Positions 1 to 8,399 of a stretch of 64,000 nt of DNA are shown one piece after another. Location: assembly GCA_902597015.1 (NCBI GenBank), contig CACJWQ010000003.1:1-64000 (forward strand). Direction: 5' to 3'. The number at the start of each line of letters is the position of its first letter. The first letter of the stretch is position 1. The notes beneath the pieces were generated by a model. That model was not told where the DNA came from. It worked only from the letters and a program-made list of their open reading frames with translations, and ran no database searches. The translations under genes and the position numbers were made by a program. The stretch is from an uncultured Alphaproteobacteria bacterium. GTDB lineage: Bacteria > Pseudomonadota > Alphaproteobacteria > HIMB59 > GCA-002718135.

Positions 1-626
1 TCTTTATTAATTATATTTTTAGTCGATTTACCACCAATACACGTAATAACCATTATATCTATTGCTTTTGCCATTTGTTTTAAATTTTTATAATATTTGT
101 ATTTTACTTTTTTTTTATTTGGACCATGATAAACAATATTCATTAGTAGACTTTCTGCTCTTTTTGAAAAAGCTTTACCAATTGACCCCATACCAACAAT
201 TCCTATTGTCTTATTTGTTAAACTTTGTGTTAAATTAAATGGTTTTTGCATCCATTTTTTCTGATAAGTATATTCATGACCTAAAACAATTTTTCTTGAT
301 AATGAAATCATTAAACCCAATGCTAAGTCAGCGACATCATTTGTAAGGACATTTGGTGTATTAGTAACAATAATATTATTATTTTTACAATATTCAATGT
401 CTACACCATCATATCCAACACCAAATACTGAGACAATTTTTAAATTTTTAAAATTAGATAAAAACCTTTTATTAGTTTTAAAACCTCCAGTAACAACTAT
501 ACCTGTGTATTTATTGTAATTTATATTGCTTTTAATTTTCCACAAACAATCAGTACTAAATTTTTTTTTAAAAATACTAGTATAATCATTGAGTAGTTTA
601 TCAGTAATTAAAATATTTGATTTCAT
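1..626 (-). CDS. D-isomer-specific 2-hydroxyacid dehydrogenase, C-terminus cut by window edge
   Basis: Reduces a 2-keto acid (glyoxylate, hydroxypyruvate or similar) with NAD(P)H in the cytoplasm. The open frame starts at the ATG ending at 626 and runs off base 1, giving 208 of about 310 expected residues. Seen: the family's VFGVGYDGVD stretch (residues 67-76), the TNTPNVLTNDVADLALGL region (88-105), and a Rossmann GMGSIG dinucleotide loop at 145-150. The catalytic Arg/Glu/His lie partly beyond the edge. It ends a minus-strand pair with the aldo/keto reductase just upstream (start 8 bases after that gene's stop), next to a sugar ABC importer and FGGY kinase, so a role in sugar or sugar-acid breakdown is inferred. 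Exact substrate unknown. Confidence 0.88.
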   Translation of the reverse strand, partial: MKSNILITDKLLNDYTSIFKKKFSTDCLWKIKSNINYNKYTGIVVTGGFKTNKRFLSNFKNLKIVSVFGVGYDGVDIEYCKNNNIIVTNTPNVLTNDVADLALGLMISLSRKIVLGHEYTYQKKWMQKPFNLTQSLTNKTIGIVGMGSIGKAFSKRAESLLMNIVYHGPNKKKVKYKYYKNLKQMAKAIDIMVITCIGGKSTKNIINK

Positions 627-634
627 TAAAATAA

Positions 635-1663
635 TTAATCTTTGCTAGATTTAGCCCAAAGATTAATTTTTTCTTCTTTTGCATATTTATTTATTTCTTT
701 TAATTCAGAATTACTAAAAATTAGATTATTTTGACTATCTAAACACTCGTCTAATTGCTTAACTGTTCTTGCGCCAATTAAAGCGGATGTCATGGTAGGA
801 TGGCGAAGTATCCATGAAAGAGCCATTTGAGGTAAAGATTGTCCTCTTCTATTTGCAATTTTTGTTAACTCTTTAATTTTAAATAAATAACTTTTTGTAA
901 TCATTTTTTTATCAAGTGATGAATTATCTGAAATCCTTGATACTTTAGGTATTTTTTTTAAATATTTTCCCGATAACATTCCTTGGGCAAGAGGAGAGAA
1001 TGCAATACAGCCTATACCTAATTTTTTTAATGTAGATAATAAATCTTTTTCCACCCATCTATTAATCATGGAGTAAGATGGTTGATGAATTAAACAACTA
1101 ACCCCTCTATCTTTTAATAACTTGTTCATTTTAATTGTTTGTTTTGAGCTATATGATGAAATTCCTACATATAAAGCCTTACCACTTGTAATAGATTGCG
1201 CTAATGCATCTGCTGTCTCTTCTAACGGTGTTAATGGATCAAAACGATGAGAATAAAATATATCTACATATTCTAGCTTCATTCTTTTTAAACTTTGATC
1301 AAGGCTTGCAGTTAAGTATTTTTTTGAACCCCATTCACCATATGGACCATCCCACATATGATAGCCTGCTTTACTTGAAATTATAATTTCGTCTCTATAT
1401 TTTTTAAAATCTGAGTTCATAACTCTGCCGAAATTTTCTTCTGCAGATCCAGCTGGTGGACCATAATTATTTGCTAAATCAAAATGAGTTATACCCCTAT
1501 CAAATGCTCTAAAAAGCATCTTCTTTGCTTCTTTTGACATAGATTTATTACCACCAAAGTTATGCCAAAGACCAAGGGTAATAGGGGGTAAAAGTAATCC
1601 GCTATTTCCACACCTTCTGTAGGTTAATTTTTGATATCTTTTCGAGTTAGCTTTGTAAGGCAT
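635..1663 (-). CDS. Aldo/keto reductase, YghZ/GPR-like
   Basis: NADPH-dependent carbonyl reductase of 342 residues. The N-terminal pattern (YRRCGNSGLLLPPITLGLW) and insertion style match the YghZ (L-glyceraldehyde 3-phosphate reductase) and Kv-beta-like branch. The catalytic tetrad is visible: Asp62 and Tyr67 in FDLANNYGPP, Lys98 in SSKAGYH, His139 in FYSHRFD. The C-terminal cofactor loop (IGARTVKQLDECL) is also present. It is probably co-transcribed with the downstream hydroxyacid dehydrogenase and is divergent from the FGGY kinase side. Its job on sugar aldehydes fits the neighbouring sugar importer, but the actual substrate cannot be read from sequence. Confidence 0.9.
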   Translation of the reverse strand: MPYKANSKRYQKLTYRRCGNSGLLLPPITLGLWHNFGGNKSMSKEAKKMLFRAFDRGITHFDLANNYGPPAGSAEENFGRVMNSDFKKYRDEIIISSKAGYHMWDGPYGEWGSKKYLTASLDQSLKRMKLEYVDIFYSHRFDPLTPLEETADALAQSITSGKALYVGISSYSSKQTIKMNKLLKDRGVSCLIHQPSYSMINRWVEKDLLSTLKKLGIGCIAFSPLAQGMLSGKYLKKIPKVSRISDNSSLDKKMITKSYLFKIKELTKIANRRGQSLPQMALSWILRHPTMTSALIGARTVKQLDECLDSQNNLIFSNSELKEINKYAKEEKINLWAKSSKD

Positions 1664-1712
1664 GTTTAAAAATAATTATAAAATTTTATATAATAATATA
1701 TAAATTAAATAA

Positions 1713-1892
1713 ATGACTGACTTGCAATGGTATGCTTATTTAGGAGGATTTGTAGCTTTTGCAATTGGATGTTACATATATTATCTCTCTAGAAATAAAG
1801 AATTAAATGATCAGCAGATAAAAAATAGAAAAAGATTTATGAATTTTTTTTTAATTATAGCTTTAGTTTGTGTTGGTTACTCGTGGTTGTAA
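1713..1892 (+). CDS. Small two-helix membrane protein (59 aa)
   Basis: A short frame from the ATG at 1713 to a TAA at 1890-1892. It encodes two hydrophobic helices (about residues 6-25 and 43-58) joined by a basic, polar loop (SRNKELNDQQIKNRKR). It sits between the divergent aldo/keto reductase and the FGGY kinase and ends about 16 bases before the likely kinase start, so it would be the first gene of that transcript. I do not recognise a family. The membrane-hairpin pattern and the operon position argue for a real gene; no strong Shine-Dalgarno is visible upstream of the ATG, which lowers confidence. Confidence 0.5.
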   Translation: MTDLQWYAYLGGFVAFAIGCYIYYLSRNKELNDQQIKNRKRFMNFFLIIALVCVGYSWL

Positions 1893-1908
1893 ATTTAAGA
1901 GACAGCAT

Positions 1909-3396
1909 TTGAAATATTATCTTGCAATTGATGCTGGGACTTCAGTAATTAAGACTGTAATTTTCAATTCAAATTTTAAACAAATAAATTCTTATAGTAT
2001 AAAAAATCCAGTAGTAACTGATAAACATGGTAAATCTGAAATTGAAATGGAAAAATTTTGGTCACTTACCGCAAAATGTATTAAACTTTTAATAAAAAAA
2101 TCTAAAATTCAATCACAATCAATTGTTGGTTTAGGCATAACCGGAAACATGGTTGGGTTTTGGTCTATTAATAATAAAAACAAACCAGTAAGGAATGCAA
2201 TTTTGTGGAATGACACAAGAAGTCAAAAAGTTTTCACTAATAAAAAAATATTTGATCAAATTTATAAAATTACAGGCTCTATTGTACAATACGGCTGTAC
2301 TATACCTATTCTAAAGTGGATGACTAAATTTGAAAAAGAAAATTTAAAGAAAATTAAATACATCCTAACATGTAAAGATTGGTTAAGATTTAAATTAACA
2401 GGGAATATAAATAATGATGAAACAGAAGTTTCAGTATATCCAGGTGATATAAAAAATAAAAAATTATCAAAAAAAATTTTCAAAATTTTTAACCTAAGTA
2501 CTAAATATTTTAAACTATTCCCAGAAATAAAAAAATCAAATGAATTAGGCGGATACATTACTAAAAGTGCATCAAAATTAACAAGTTTAAAAGTTGGTAC
2601 TCCAGTCATTATAGGATGTGGTGATGTAATAGCTTCTATTTTAGGAGCTGGGGGAATTAATTATAATAAAAAAATAAGTATTATTGGAACTACATGTCAT
2701 AATATTATAGTTAAAAATACTTCAAAAATATCTAAAGACTGCTCTGGTTTATTTTTTGCTTCTTTAAATAATACATGGTTAGAGACTAAAATAAACGTTG
2801 CAGGAACAACTAATTTTGATTGGGTTATAGATAATTTTTATAAAAACTCAAAAAATTATACAGATAAAATAAAAATAATTAATAATTTTGAAAAAAAATA
2901 TTTAACTTTTAAATATCCAGAAAATTCATTGATTTTTCTTCCTTATATAAATTATGGAGGATCTATATCCCCATTTGTAAATTTAAATTCTAAAGCTGAA
3001 ATTTTTGGAATTTTACCACATCATAATAATTTTGATATTATGACTGCTTGTTATGAAGGTTTAGCATTATCTATTAAAGATTGTTACGCGAATAAAATTA
3101 AAACCAAAGACAGTCTTTATCTTGCAGGAGGTGCATCAAAGAGTAAAATTTTACCTCAACTAATTTCAAATGTTTTAAATATTAAAGTTAAAATTTTATC
3201 TAATTCCGAACTAGGTGCGTTAGGTATTGCATTTTTAATTGATAGTTATTTGCATAAAAAAGATTTAAAAAAATTAATTAACAATCACCAAAATATTGGT
3301 CATATTTACACACCCCAAAGAAAACAATCCAAATATCTTAATAATAAATATCAAAAATATAAAAAATTAAGAGAGTCATTGAATAATATTTGGTGA
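1909..3396 (+). CDS. FGGY-family carbohydrate kinase (xylulokinase-like)
   Basis: ATP-dependent sugar kinase. From the TTG at 1909 the protein is 495 residues and begins directly with the phosphate-binding YLAIDAGTSVIKT motif. A longer GTG start at 1870 would add 13 residues and overlap the preceding small gene, so 1909, with AAGAGA upstream, is preferred. Seen: ILWNDTRS sugar-contact motif, GDVIASILGAG, and the C-terminal YLAGGASKSKILPQL signature typical of FGGY kinases. Adjacent genes (sugar ABC importer downstream, aldo/keto reductase and hydroxyacid dehydrogenase divergent) point to catabolism of an imported pentose, polyol or keto-sugar. Which one is unknown. Confidence 0.88.
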   Translation: MKYYLAIDAGTSVIKTVIFNSNFKQINSYSIKNPVVTDKHGKSEIEMEKFWSLTAKCIKLLIKKSKIQSQSIVGLGITGNMVGFWSINNKNKPVRNAILWNDTRSQKVFTNKKIFDQIYKITGSIVQYGCTIPILKWMTKFEKENLKKIKYILTCKDWLRFKLTGNINNDETEVSVYPGDIKNKKLSKKIFKIFNLSTKYFKLFPEIKKSNELGGYITKSASKLTSLKVGTPVIIGCGDVIASILGAGGINYNKKISIIGTTCHNIIVKNTSKISKDCSGLFFASLNNTWLETKINVAGTTNFDWVIDNFYKNSKNYTDKIKIINNFEKKYLTFKYPENSLIFLPYINYGGSISPFVNLNSKAEIFGILPHHNNFDIMTACYEGLALSIKDCYANKIKTKDSLYLAGGASKSKILPQLISNVLNIKVKILSNSELGALGIAFLIDSYLHKKDLKKLINNHQNIGHIYTPQRKQSKYLNNKYQKYKKLRESLNNIW

Positions 3397-3467
3397 AAGT
3401 CGCAAATTTAGTTGATAATATTAGTATATTGATATTTAAATATTAATCATAAATTAAGTGAGGAAAA

Positions 3468-4739
3468 ATGAATAAAATTTTATTATTTTTTATTACAATT
3501 CTATTTTCTTTGAATGCTTATGCTGTAACAAATGTTACTTTTTGGCATATGGAAGGTGTTCCACATAGAGTAGATAGAATTCAAACATTAATAGATGAAT
3601 TTAATTCTGCTAATCCAGATATTAATGTAACGCAAGAAGTTCAAAACTGGGGTGAAATTTATGCTAAAGCTCCTGCTTCAGTTGCTGCTGGAACTGCGCC
3701 AGAAATATTAGTTGGTATTCCAGATTTTACTCCCATACTCGCTGATATGGGTGCTGCTCAACCTGTTGAGGATTTTGTTGCAGAGTTAGATTCAAAATAT
3801 GGTTTTTATCAAAAAGCACTCGATCAATATACTTATAATGGTCATACTTGGGCTGTTCCTTTATGGAACATGGGTTTATCACTATGGTATAGAAAAAGTG
3901 ATTTTGAAGCGGCCGGAATTGAACCACCAAAAACTTGGTCTGATTTAAAGAAAGCTGCAAAAGCTTTAACTAAAGATGGTGTTTATGGAATAGGTCTTCC
4001 TGGCAATAAGCAACTTTATACCGATCAAACAATCTATAGTTTCATGGTTAATTCAGGTGCTGAAGAAATTTATAATTCTGATGGTACTTTGAGATTTGAT
4101 AATCCTCAAACTGTAGCAGCATACGATGTTTATAAAGAATTATATCAATATTCAGCTCCTGATGCAGCAAACTGGACTTGGGGTGAAGCTGAAGCTTGTT
4201 TTGCAAGTAAAGGCTGTGCAATGATATTACAGTTTACTGTTATCTCTACATATGATTCACAAGCTGGCGGAGATGCAAGCGATTTAGGTGTTATCCAAAT
4301 CCCTTATGCAAATGGTAAAGCTCATAGAGCTGGAACTGTATCATATGTTAATTCTGCAATGATTATGACTGATGATGAAGCAAAAATGGAAGCTTCTAAA
4401 AAGTTTTTAAGTTTCTTAATGGAGCCTGGAAACTATGGAAGATTTATTAACATGGAGCCTGGATTATTTTTACCAATAACTGAAGCTGGAAGTAAAGATT
4501 CAACTTATTGGGATGATCCGGTTGTTGTAAAATATAAATCACAAGTAGAAACAATGTTAGACAATTCAACTAGAGGAAGTCTATTTGGTTTTACGAATGG
4601 AAATACTTTTACTAGCATATCATCTATATCAGCTCAGAATTTATTAGCTCAAACTCTTCAACTAACTTTAATCGATGGCAAAAGTGCAAAAGATGCAGTT
4701 AGTGAAGGTATGGAAATAATGACTGAAGCTATTGAGTAA
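3468..4739 (+). CDS. ABC importer sugar-binding protein (family 1)
   Basis: Periplasmic extracellular solute-binding protein of 423 residues. The first about 19 residues form a signal peptide (KK-poor basic start, hydrophobic core, cleavage after LNAYA). The mature part opens with TNVTFWHMEG, the typical family 1 first strand, and contains the GIGLPGN and GWGEAEACFASKGCAMIL style stretches of carbohydrate binders. A clear GTGAGGAAAA ribosome site precedes the ATG. Two permeases follow after a stem-loop, the usual MalE-MalF-MalG order. The ligand is probably an oligosaccharide, polyol or glycerol-phosphate-type compound; it cannot be specified. Its codon use is richer in G+C than the flanking membrane genes, consistent with high expression. 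Confidence 0.93.
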   Translation: MNKILLFFITILFSLNAYAVTNVTFWHMEGVPHRVDRIQTLIDEFNSANPDINVTQEVQNWGEIYAKAPASVAAGTAPEILVGIPDFTPILADMGAAQPVEDFVAELDSKYGFYQKALDQYTYNGHTWAVPLWNMGLSLWYRKSDFEAAGIEPPKTWSDLKKAAKALTKDGVYGIGLPGNKQLYTDQTIYSFMVNSGAEEIYNSDGTLRFDNPQTVAAYDVYKELYQYSAPDAANWTWGEAEACFASKGCAMILQFTVISTYDSQAGGDASDLGVIQIPYANGKAHRAGTVSYVNSAMIMTDDEAKMEASKKFLSFLMEPGNYGRFINMEPGLFLPITEAGSKDSTYWDDPVVVKYKSQVETMLDNSTRGSLFGFTNGNTFTSISSISAQNLLAQTLQLTLIDGKSAKDAVSEGMEIMTEAIE

Positions 4740-4752
4740 TTAAAAAATTTTT

Positions 4753-4775
4753 CAGCACCTCTATTAGAGGTGCTG
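4753..4775 (+). terminator. Stem-loop between binding protein and permease genes
   Basis: A perfect 10-base-pair inverted repeat (CAGCACCTCT / AGAGGTGCTG) with a 3-base loop lies 13 bases after the binding-protein stop and 8 bases before the permease GTG. No run of T follows it on the plus strand, so full termination is unlikely. As in other binding-protein operons, such a hairpin can protect the upstream mRNA or partly attenuate, giving much more binding protein than permease (inference). Confidence 0.7.
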
Positions 4776-4783
4776 TAATTTCT

Positions 4784-5656
4784 GTGAAAAAAAATAATAT
4801 TGAAGGTTGGTTATTTGTATCTCCATTAGTTATTTGGATATCACTTATTATTTTAGTTCCAATTTACATAGCATTCGAATTAAGTTTATTTAACGTAAAG
4901 ATTATTGGCACATCAGGAAAATTTGTAGGTATTGATAACTACATAAAATTATTTGGTAAATCAAAATTTGTAAATGCCTCATTAAATAGCTTTTACTGGA
5001 TAATTGGAAATGCAATCTGTCAAACATTTTTTGCTTTTACTATTGCATTAACTATTAATTATAAATTTCCTGGTAAAAAAATTATGGCTAACTGGATTAT
5101 TTTATCATTTATTATTCCAACAGTAGTTGTTGTTGTAATTTGGAAATTAATGTTGAGTAGTAGTAGTGGTGTTATAAATTCAGTTTTAATTGATATTGGA
5201 TTATTAGATGAAGCAACGGGTTTTTTTAGTTCTCCCAATAAAGCTTTTATAAGTTTAGTTCTAATAAATTCATGGCGTTGGAGTCCTTTTTTAGCATTAA
5301 TTATTCTTTCTGGACTTAATTCCATAAATAGAGAAATGTATGATGCATCTAAAGTGGATGGAGCTAACTTTGTCCAACAATTTCTTTATATTACATTTCC
5401 TAATCTTAAAAGTGTCCTTTTTGTTTTAGGTTTAGTTGGGACATTATTATCATTCAATATATTTGACATTATATGGTTAATTACAAAAGGTGGACCATCA
5501 AGTGCTACAACTACATTACCATTATTAATTTATGAAACTGCGTTTACTAAATTTAGAATTAGTCAAGCTGCGACTTTATCAATAGTTACTAGTTTTTTGT
5601 TATTACTATTCTCAATAATATTTATCAAATCTATGGCACCAAAAGAAGATGATTAA
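4784..5656 (+). CDS. Sugar ABC importer permease (MalF-type)
   Basis: Inner-membrane permease of 290 residues with about six transmembrane helices. It starts at a GTG at 4784, only 8 bases after the preceding stem-loop, which may weaken its translation. The cytoplasmic coupling (EAA) motif is seen as YDASKVDGANFVQQFLYITFP at about residues 185-205. The first periplasmic loop (KFVGIDNYIKLFG) is typical for the CUT1 sugar class. It overlaps the next permease by 8 bases, so the two are translationally coupled. No ATPase gene follows in this window. Confidence 0.92.
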   Translation: MKKNNIEGWLFVSPLVIWISLIILVPIYIAFELSLFNVKIIGTSGKFVGIDNYIKLFGKSKFVNASLNSFYWIIGNAICQTFFAFTIALTINYKFPGKKIMANWIILSFIIPTVVVVVIWKLMLSSSSGVINSVLIDIGLLDEATGFFSSPNKAFISLVLINSWRWSPFLALIILSGLNSINREMYDASKVDGANFVQQFLYITFPNLKSVLFVLGLVGTLLSFNIFDIIWLITKGGPSSATTTLPLLIYETAFTKFRISQAATLSIVTSFLLLLFSIIFIKSMAPKEDD

Positions 5657-6479
5657 AGAAAAGAATATCAAACTTATATTTTTAAGCTTATCATTATTAT
5701 TAATTATACTTATTTTTTTCTTTCCTTTTTTTTGGATAATCACATCATCTTTTAAAAGCCCTGAAGAAATTATTGCTACATCTACAACTATTATTCCAAG
5801 ATCTTTTACTTTAGAACATTATAACAAAATATTATTTAACTCAGATTTTTTTATTTATTTAAAAAATAGTTTAATAGTTTCATTTTCCTCTATGATAATT
5901 TCAATCATTCTATCCGTTTCGGCAGCTTATGGTTTACATAAACTTAAATTTTATGGAAACAAATTTGTAGAATACTCCCTTTTAGTTACCTATGCATTTC
6001 CTGGAGTCATTTTATTAGTTCCTATTTATTTATTATTTGCAAAAGTAAATTTACTTAATAGTTATTTTGCTTTGATTATTGTTAATGTTTTATTTGCCAC
6101 TCCATTTGCGGTTTGGATGTTAAAAGCTTTCTTTAAATTAATTCCTAATGAGATAGAGGAGGCGGCATATATTGATGGTGCATCTAGATATATTGTAATT
6201 TCTAGAATTATTGTTCCTCTAGCTGCCCCAGGTATAGCGAGTGTAGCAATTTTTTGCTTTATTATTTCTTGGACAGAATATCTTTTTGCGTCAATATTAA
6301 TAAGTGGAGATGATCTAAAAACCTTACCAGTTGGTTTAGCTGGAATTGTTGGTCAATATCAAATTGATTGGGGTTTTTTATTATCTGGAGCTGTTCTTGC
6401 AAGTTTACCAGTGATATTATTATTTGTATTTATTGGAAAATATTTTGTATCTGGTTTAACTGAAGGAGCAGTTAAATAA
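5649..6479 (+). CDS. Sugar ABC importer permease (MalG-type)
   Basis: Second permease subunit, 276 residues, six predicted helices. Begins inside the end of the preceding permease (ATGATTAAAG across its stop). The SSFKSPEEI segment after helix 1 and the EAA loop EEAAYIDGASRYIVISRIIVPL are textbook for MalG/CUT1 permeases. It would pair with the preceding subunit and an ATP-binding protein of the MsmK/UgpC type; none is encoded before the transcript reaches the small barrel protein at 6503 and the tRNA. A shared ATPase elsewhere is the likely answer (inference). Confidence 0.92.
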   Translation: MIKEKNIKLIFLSLSLLLIILIFFFPFFWIITSSFKSPEEIIATSTTIIPRSFTLEHYNKILFNSDFFIYLKNSLIVSFSSMIISIILSVSAAYGLHKLKFYGNKFVEYSLLVTYAFPGVILLVPIYLLFAKVNLLNSYFALIIVNVLFATPFAVWMLKAFFKLIPNEIEEAAYIDGASRYIVISRIIVPLAAPGIASVAIFCFIISWTEYLFASILISGDDLKTLPVGLAGIVGQYQIDWGFLLSGAVLASLPVILLFVFIGKYFVSGLTEGAVK

Positions 6480-6502
6480 TTGAATAAAATGAAGGAGGAA
6501 AA

Positions 6503-6787
6503 ATGACAGTAGCAAGAATAACAACAATTAACTTTAAATCTAAAGAAGATGCTGATGAATCTATTAAAGATTATTCATCAAAAGCACCAAGTGAATTTCC
6601 TGAAGCACAACAATTATTACAAATACGCGCAAGTGATACAACTGTAATGGCTGTATCTTTATATGATGATAATGATGCAATGGAGCGTGCTTCTGCAGCT
6701 AGAGCTAAAAGAATGAGTAATAATGAAAAAACTTTTGATGTTGTTGACACAAAGACTGGTGAAGTAACATTAAATCATAAAAATTAA
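6503..6787 (+). CDS. Small alpha/beta-barrel (ABM-like) protein, 94 aa
   Basis: A conserved-looking soluble protein of 94 residues with the beta-alpha-beta-beta-alpha-beta rhythm of dimeric ferredoxin-like barrels (VARITTINF, then an acidic helix, LLQIRASDTTVMAVSLYDD, second helix AMERASAARAKRM, last strand TFDVVDTKTGEVTL). A strong GAAGGAGGAAAA ribosome site precedes the ATG and the stop is 6 bases before the tRNA-Arg gene. No catalytic residues are evident. Position at the end of the sugar ABC operon does not define its job. Three other small proteins of similar size and fold type occur in this window (13202, 20270, 20611). Confidence 0.75.
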   Translation: MTVARITTINFKSKEDADESIKDYSSKAPSEFPEAQQLLQIRASDTTVMAVSLYDDNDAMERASAARAKRMSNNEKTFDVVDTKTGEVTLNHKN

Positions 6788-6793
6788 AAAGGA

Positions 6794-6870
6794 GTGCCCG
6801 TAGCTCAGTAGGATAGAGCACCAGATTCCTAATCTGGGGGCCGCATGTTCGAATCATGCCGGGCACGCCA
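6794..6870 (+). tRNA. tRNA-Arg (anticodon CCT)
   Basis: A 77-base cloverleaf: acceptor GTGCCCG (6794-6800) pairs with CGGGCAC (6860-6866), discriminator G, encoded CCA at 6868-6870. D arm GCTC/GAGC, anticodon stem CCAGA/TCTGG around the loop TTCCTAA (anticodon CCT at 6828-6830), T arm GCATG/CATGC with TTCGAAT. It decodes AGG. It lies in an apparent protein operon, 6 bases after one stop codon and immediately before the ATG of the next gene. The gene is intact, with no duplicated 3' end nearby. Confidence 0.97.
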
Positions 6871-7641
6871 ATGATGACATATAAATTTACAAATGCAATT
6901 ATTAGAAAACCAAATAAGAGTATTAATAATGCATTAAGTTCTCAGCATTTACATCCAAGTTATGAAAAAATATTAGAGATACATGATAACTATATCAATT
7001 CAATTGAAGAAGCAGGACTAAATATAATTTTATTAGAAAGCTTAGAACAATATCCCGACAGTATTTTTGTTGAAGATCCTGCTCTCATCTTCAAAAATAA
7101 TATTATTGTATTAAATCCAAGTGATGTTACACGAAATGGTGAGGCAAAAATAATTAAAAATGAAATAAGTAGATACTTTGAAAACATATTTGTTGTTGAA
7201 AAGGGGAAAATAGAAGGTGGGGATATATTAAATATTAATAATCATTTTATTATAGGTTTATCAAATAGAACTAATAAATTAGGGGCAGAAAATTTATCTA
7301 ATATACTAAACTCACTTGGTGCTACTGTAGAAGTATGTCAAACACCAAAAGATATTCTTCATTTTAAGTCTGAATGCAGTTTATTAGATGATGATATAAT
7401 TTTAGTAAGTAATAGAATGTCTAAATTAGATTATTTAAAAAAAAATTATAATTTAATCGAATTACCATTGGGTGAAGAAAATGCAGCAAACTGTATTCGA
7501 ATTAATAATAAATTATTAATTCCAGATGGTTTCAATCAAACTGAGGAAATTTTATCGAAAAGTTTTAATATCATAAAAATTAATGTTGATGAGATATCAA
7601 AGGTTGATGCAGGTTTAAGCTGTATGAGTCTCAGATGGTAA
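6871..7641 (+). CDS. Dimethylarginine dimethylaminohydrolase (DDAH)
   Basis: Hydrolyses asymmetric dimethylarginine to citrulline and dimethylamine (amidinotransferase fold). The 256-residue protein shows the family landmarks: DSIFVEDPAL near residue 65, EGGDIL with the catalytic-site Glu near 115, LHFKSECSLL with the active-site His near 163, and a C-terminal VDAGLSCMSLRW whose Cys is the nucleophile, very like the ending of the Pseudomonas enzyme as I recall it. The frame opens further upstream but that would lie inside the tRNA, so the ATG at 6871 (or 6874) is taken. No Shine-Dalgarno is possible except within the tRNA. Overlaps the next gene by 7 bases. Arginine deiminase-type activity is the alternative. 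Confidence 0.85.
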   Translation: MMTYKFTNAIIRKPNKSINNALSSQHLHPSYEKILEIHDNYINSIEEAGLNIILLESLEQYPDSIFVEDPALIFKNNIIVLNPSDVTRNGEAKIIKNEISRYFENIFVVEKGKIEGGDILNINNHFIIGLSNRTNKLGAENLSNILNSLGATVEVCQTPKDILHFKSECSLLDDDIILVSNRMSKLDYLKKNYNLIELPLGEENAANCIRINNKLLIPDGFNQTEEILSKSFNIIKINVDEISKVDAGLSCMSLRW

Positions 7642-8306
7642 AAACCTTTATTTATATATTAAGACTTAAAGAAATACCCAAATTATCCTGGAGCTCTAAT
7701 TTTGAATACAATCTAAAGCCTAAAAAAATAACAATTTTTTATTTAATTTTAGGACTTATACTATTCGGCATTGGTGAGGCATTATTAATTACTGCAAATT
7801 TGGGAGTTTCACCTTGGTTTGTGTTACATCAGGGATTAGCATTTAAAACTGGTTACACAATAGGTATTACAACATTTTTTGTAAGTGTTGCGGTGTTGTT
7901 ACTTTGGTTTCCACTAAAACAAAAACCAGGCATTGGAACAATATTAAATGCTATTTTAATTTCTGTTATTTTGGATCTTTCATTGATCTATCTTCCTTAT
8001 CCAAAAGAATTCTTATTTCAATTTTTCCAAGTATTAATTGGTATTTTCATAATAGGTATTGGAAGTGGTTTTTATTTAGCTGCAAATTTGGGACCTGGTC
8101 CAAGAGATGGATTGATGACTGGCTTAAATAAACAAACTAATTTTTCAATTTCATTTATTAGAACATTACTTGAACTATCTGCAGTAGGTATAGGATTTTT
8201 TTTAGGTGGAAAAGTAGGAATAGGAACATTGATATATGCAATAGGAATAGGTTTTTCAGTATCTTTAGGTTTGTTTTTCGTTGGTAAAATTTATAAGAAA
8301 AATTAA
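7635..8306 (+). CDS. YczE-family integral membrane protein
   Basis: A 223-residue protein with five or six hydrophobic helices. It carries the repeated GEALLITANLGVSPWFVL and GSGFYLAANLGPGPRDGLM elements that mark the YczE/YitT-like family of small multi-pass proteins; the two halves look like an internal duplication. Its ATG lies inside the DDAH gene, so they are co-translated. Function is not established in the family; a transport role linked to the amino compound handled by DDAH is a guess. The first about 30 residues are polar and likely cytoplasmic. Confidence 0.75.
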   Translation: MVKTFIYILRLKEIPKLSWSSNFEYNLKPKKITIFYLILGLILFGIGEALLITANLGVSPWFVLHQGLAFKTGYTIGITTFFVSVAVLLLWFPLKQKPGIGTILNAILISVILDLSLIYLPYPKEFLFQFFQVLIGIFIIGIGSGFYLAANLGPGPRDGLMTGLNKQTNFSISFIRTLLELSAVGIGFFLGGKVGIGTLIYAIGIGFSVSLGLFFVGKIYKKN

Positions 8307-8399
8307 GTTTCACTATTATTTATTAATAATTTTTAATCTTAAACCGTTAAGTATTTTATTTTCTTAAATTTTGTTTTGATTATACTTAATTAAACAATA

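Noticed and set aside
1870..1908. GTG start for the FGGY kinase
   Set aside because: It adds 13 residues unlike the family and overlaps the small membrane protein gene; the TTG at 1909 begins the conserved ATP-binding strand.
6856..6870. Upstream extension of the DDAH frame into the tRNA
   Set aside because: The extra five codons lie inside the tRNA acceptor and T arms; the ATG at 6871 is the first start outside the RNA.
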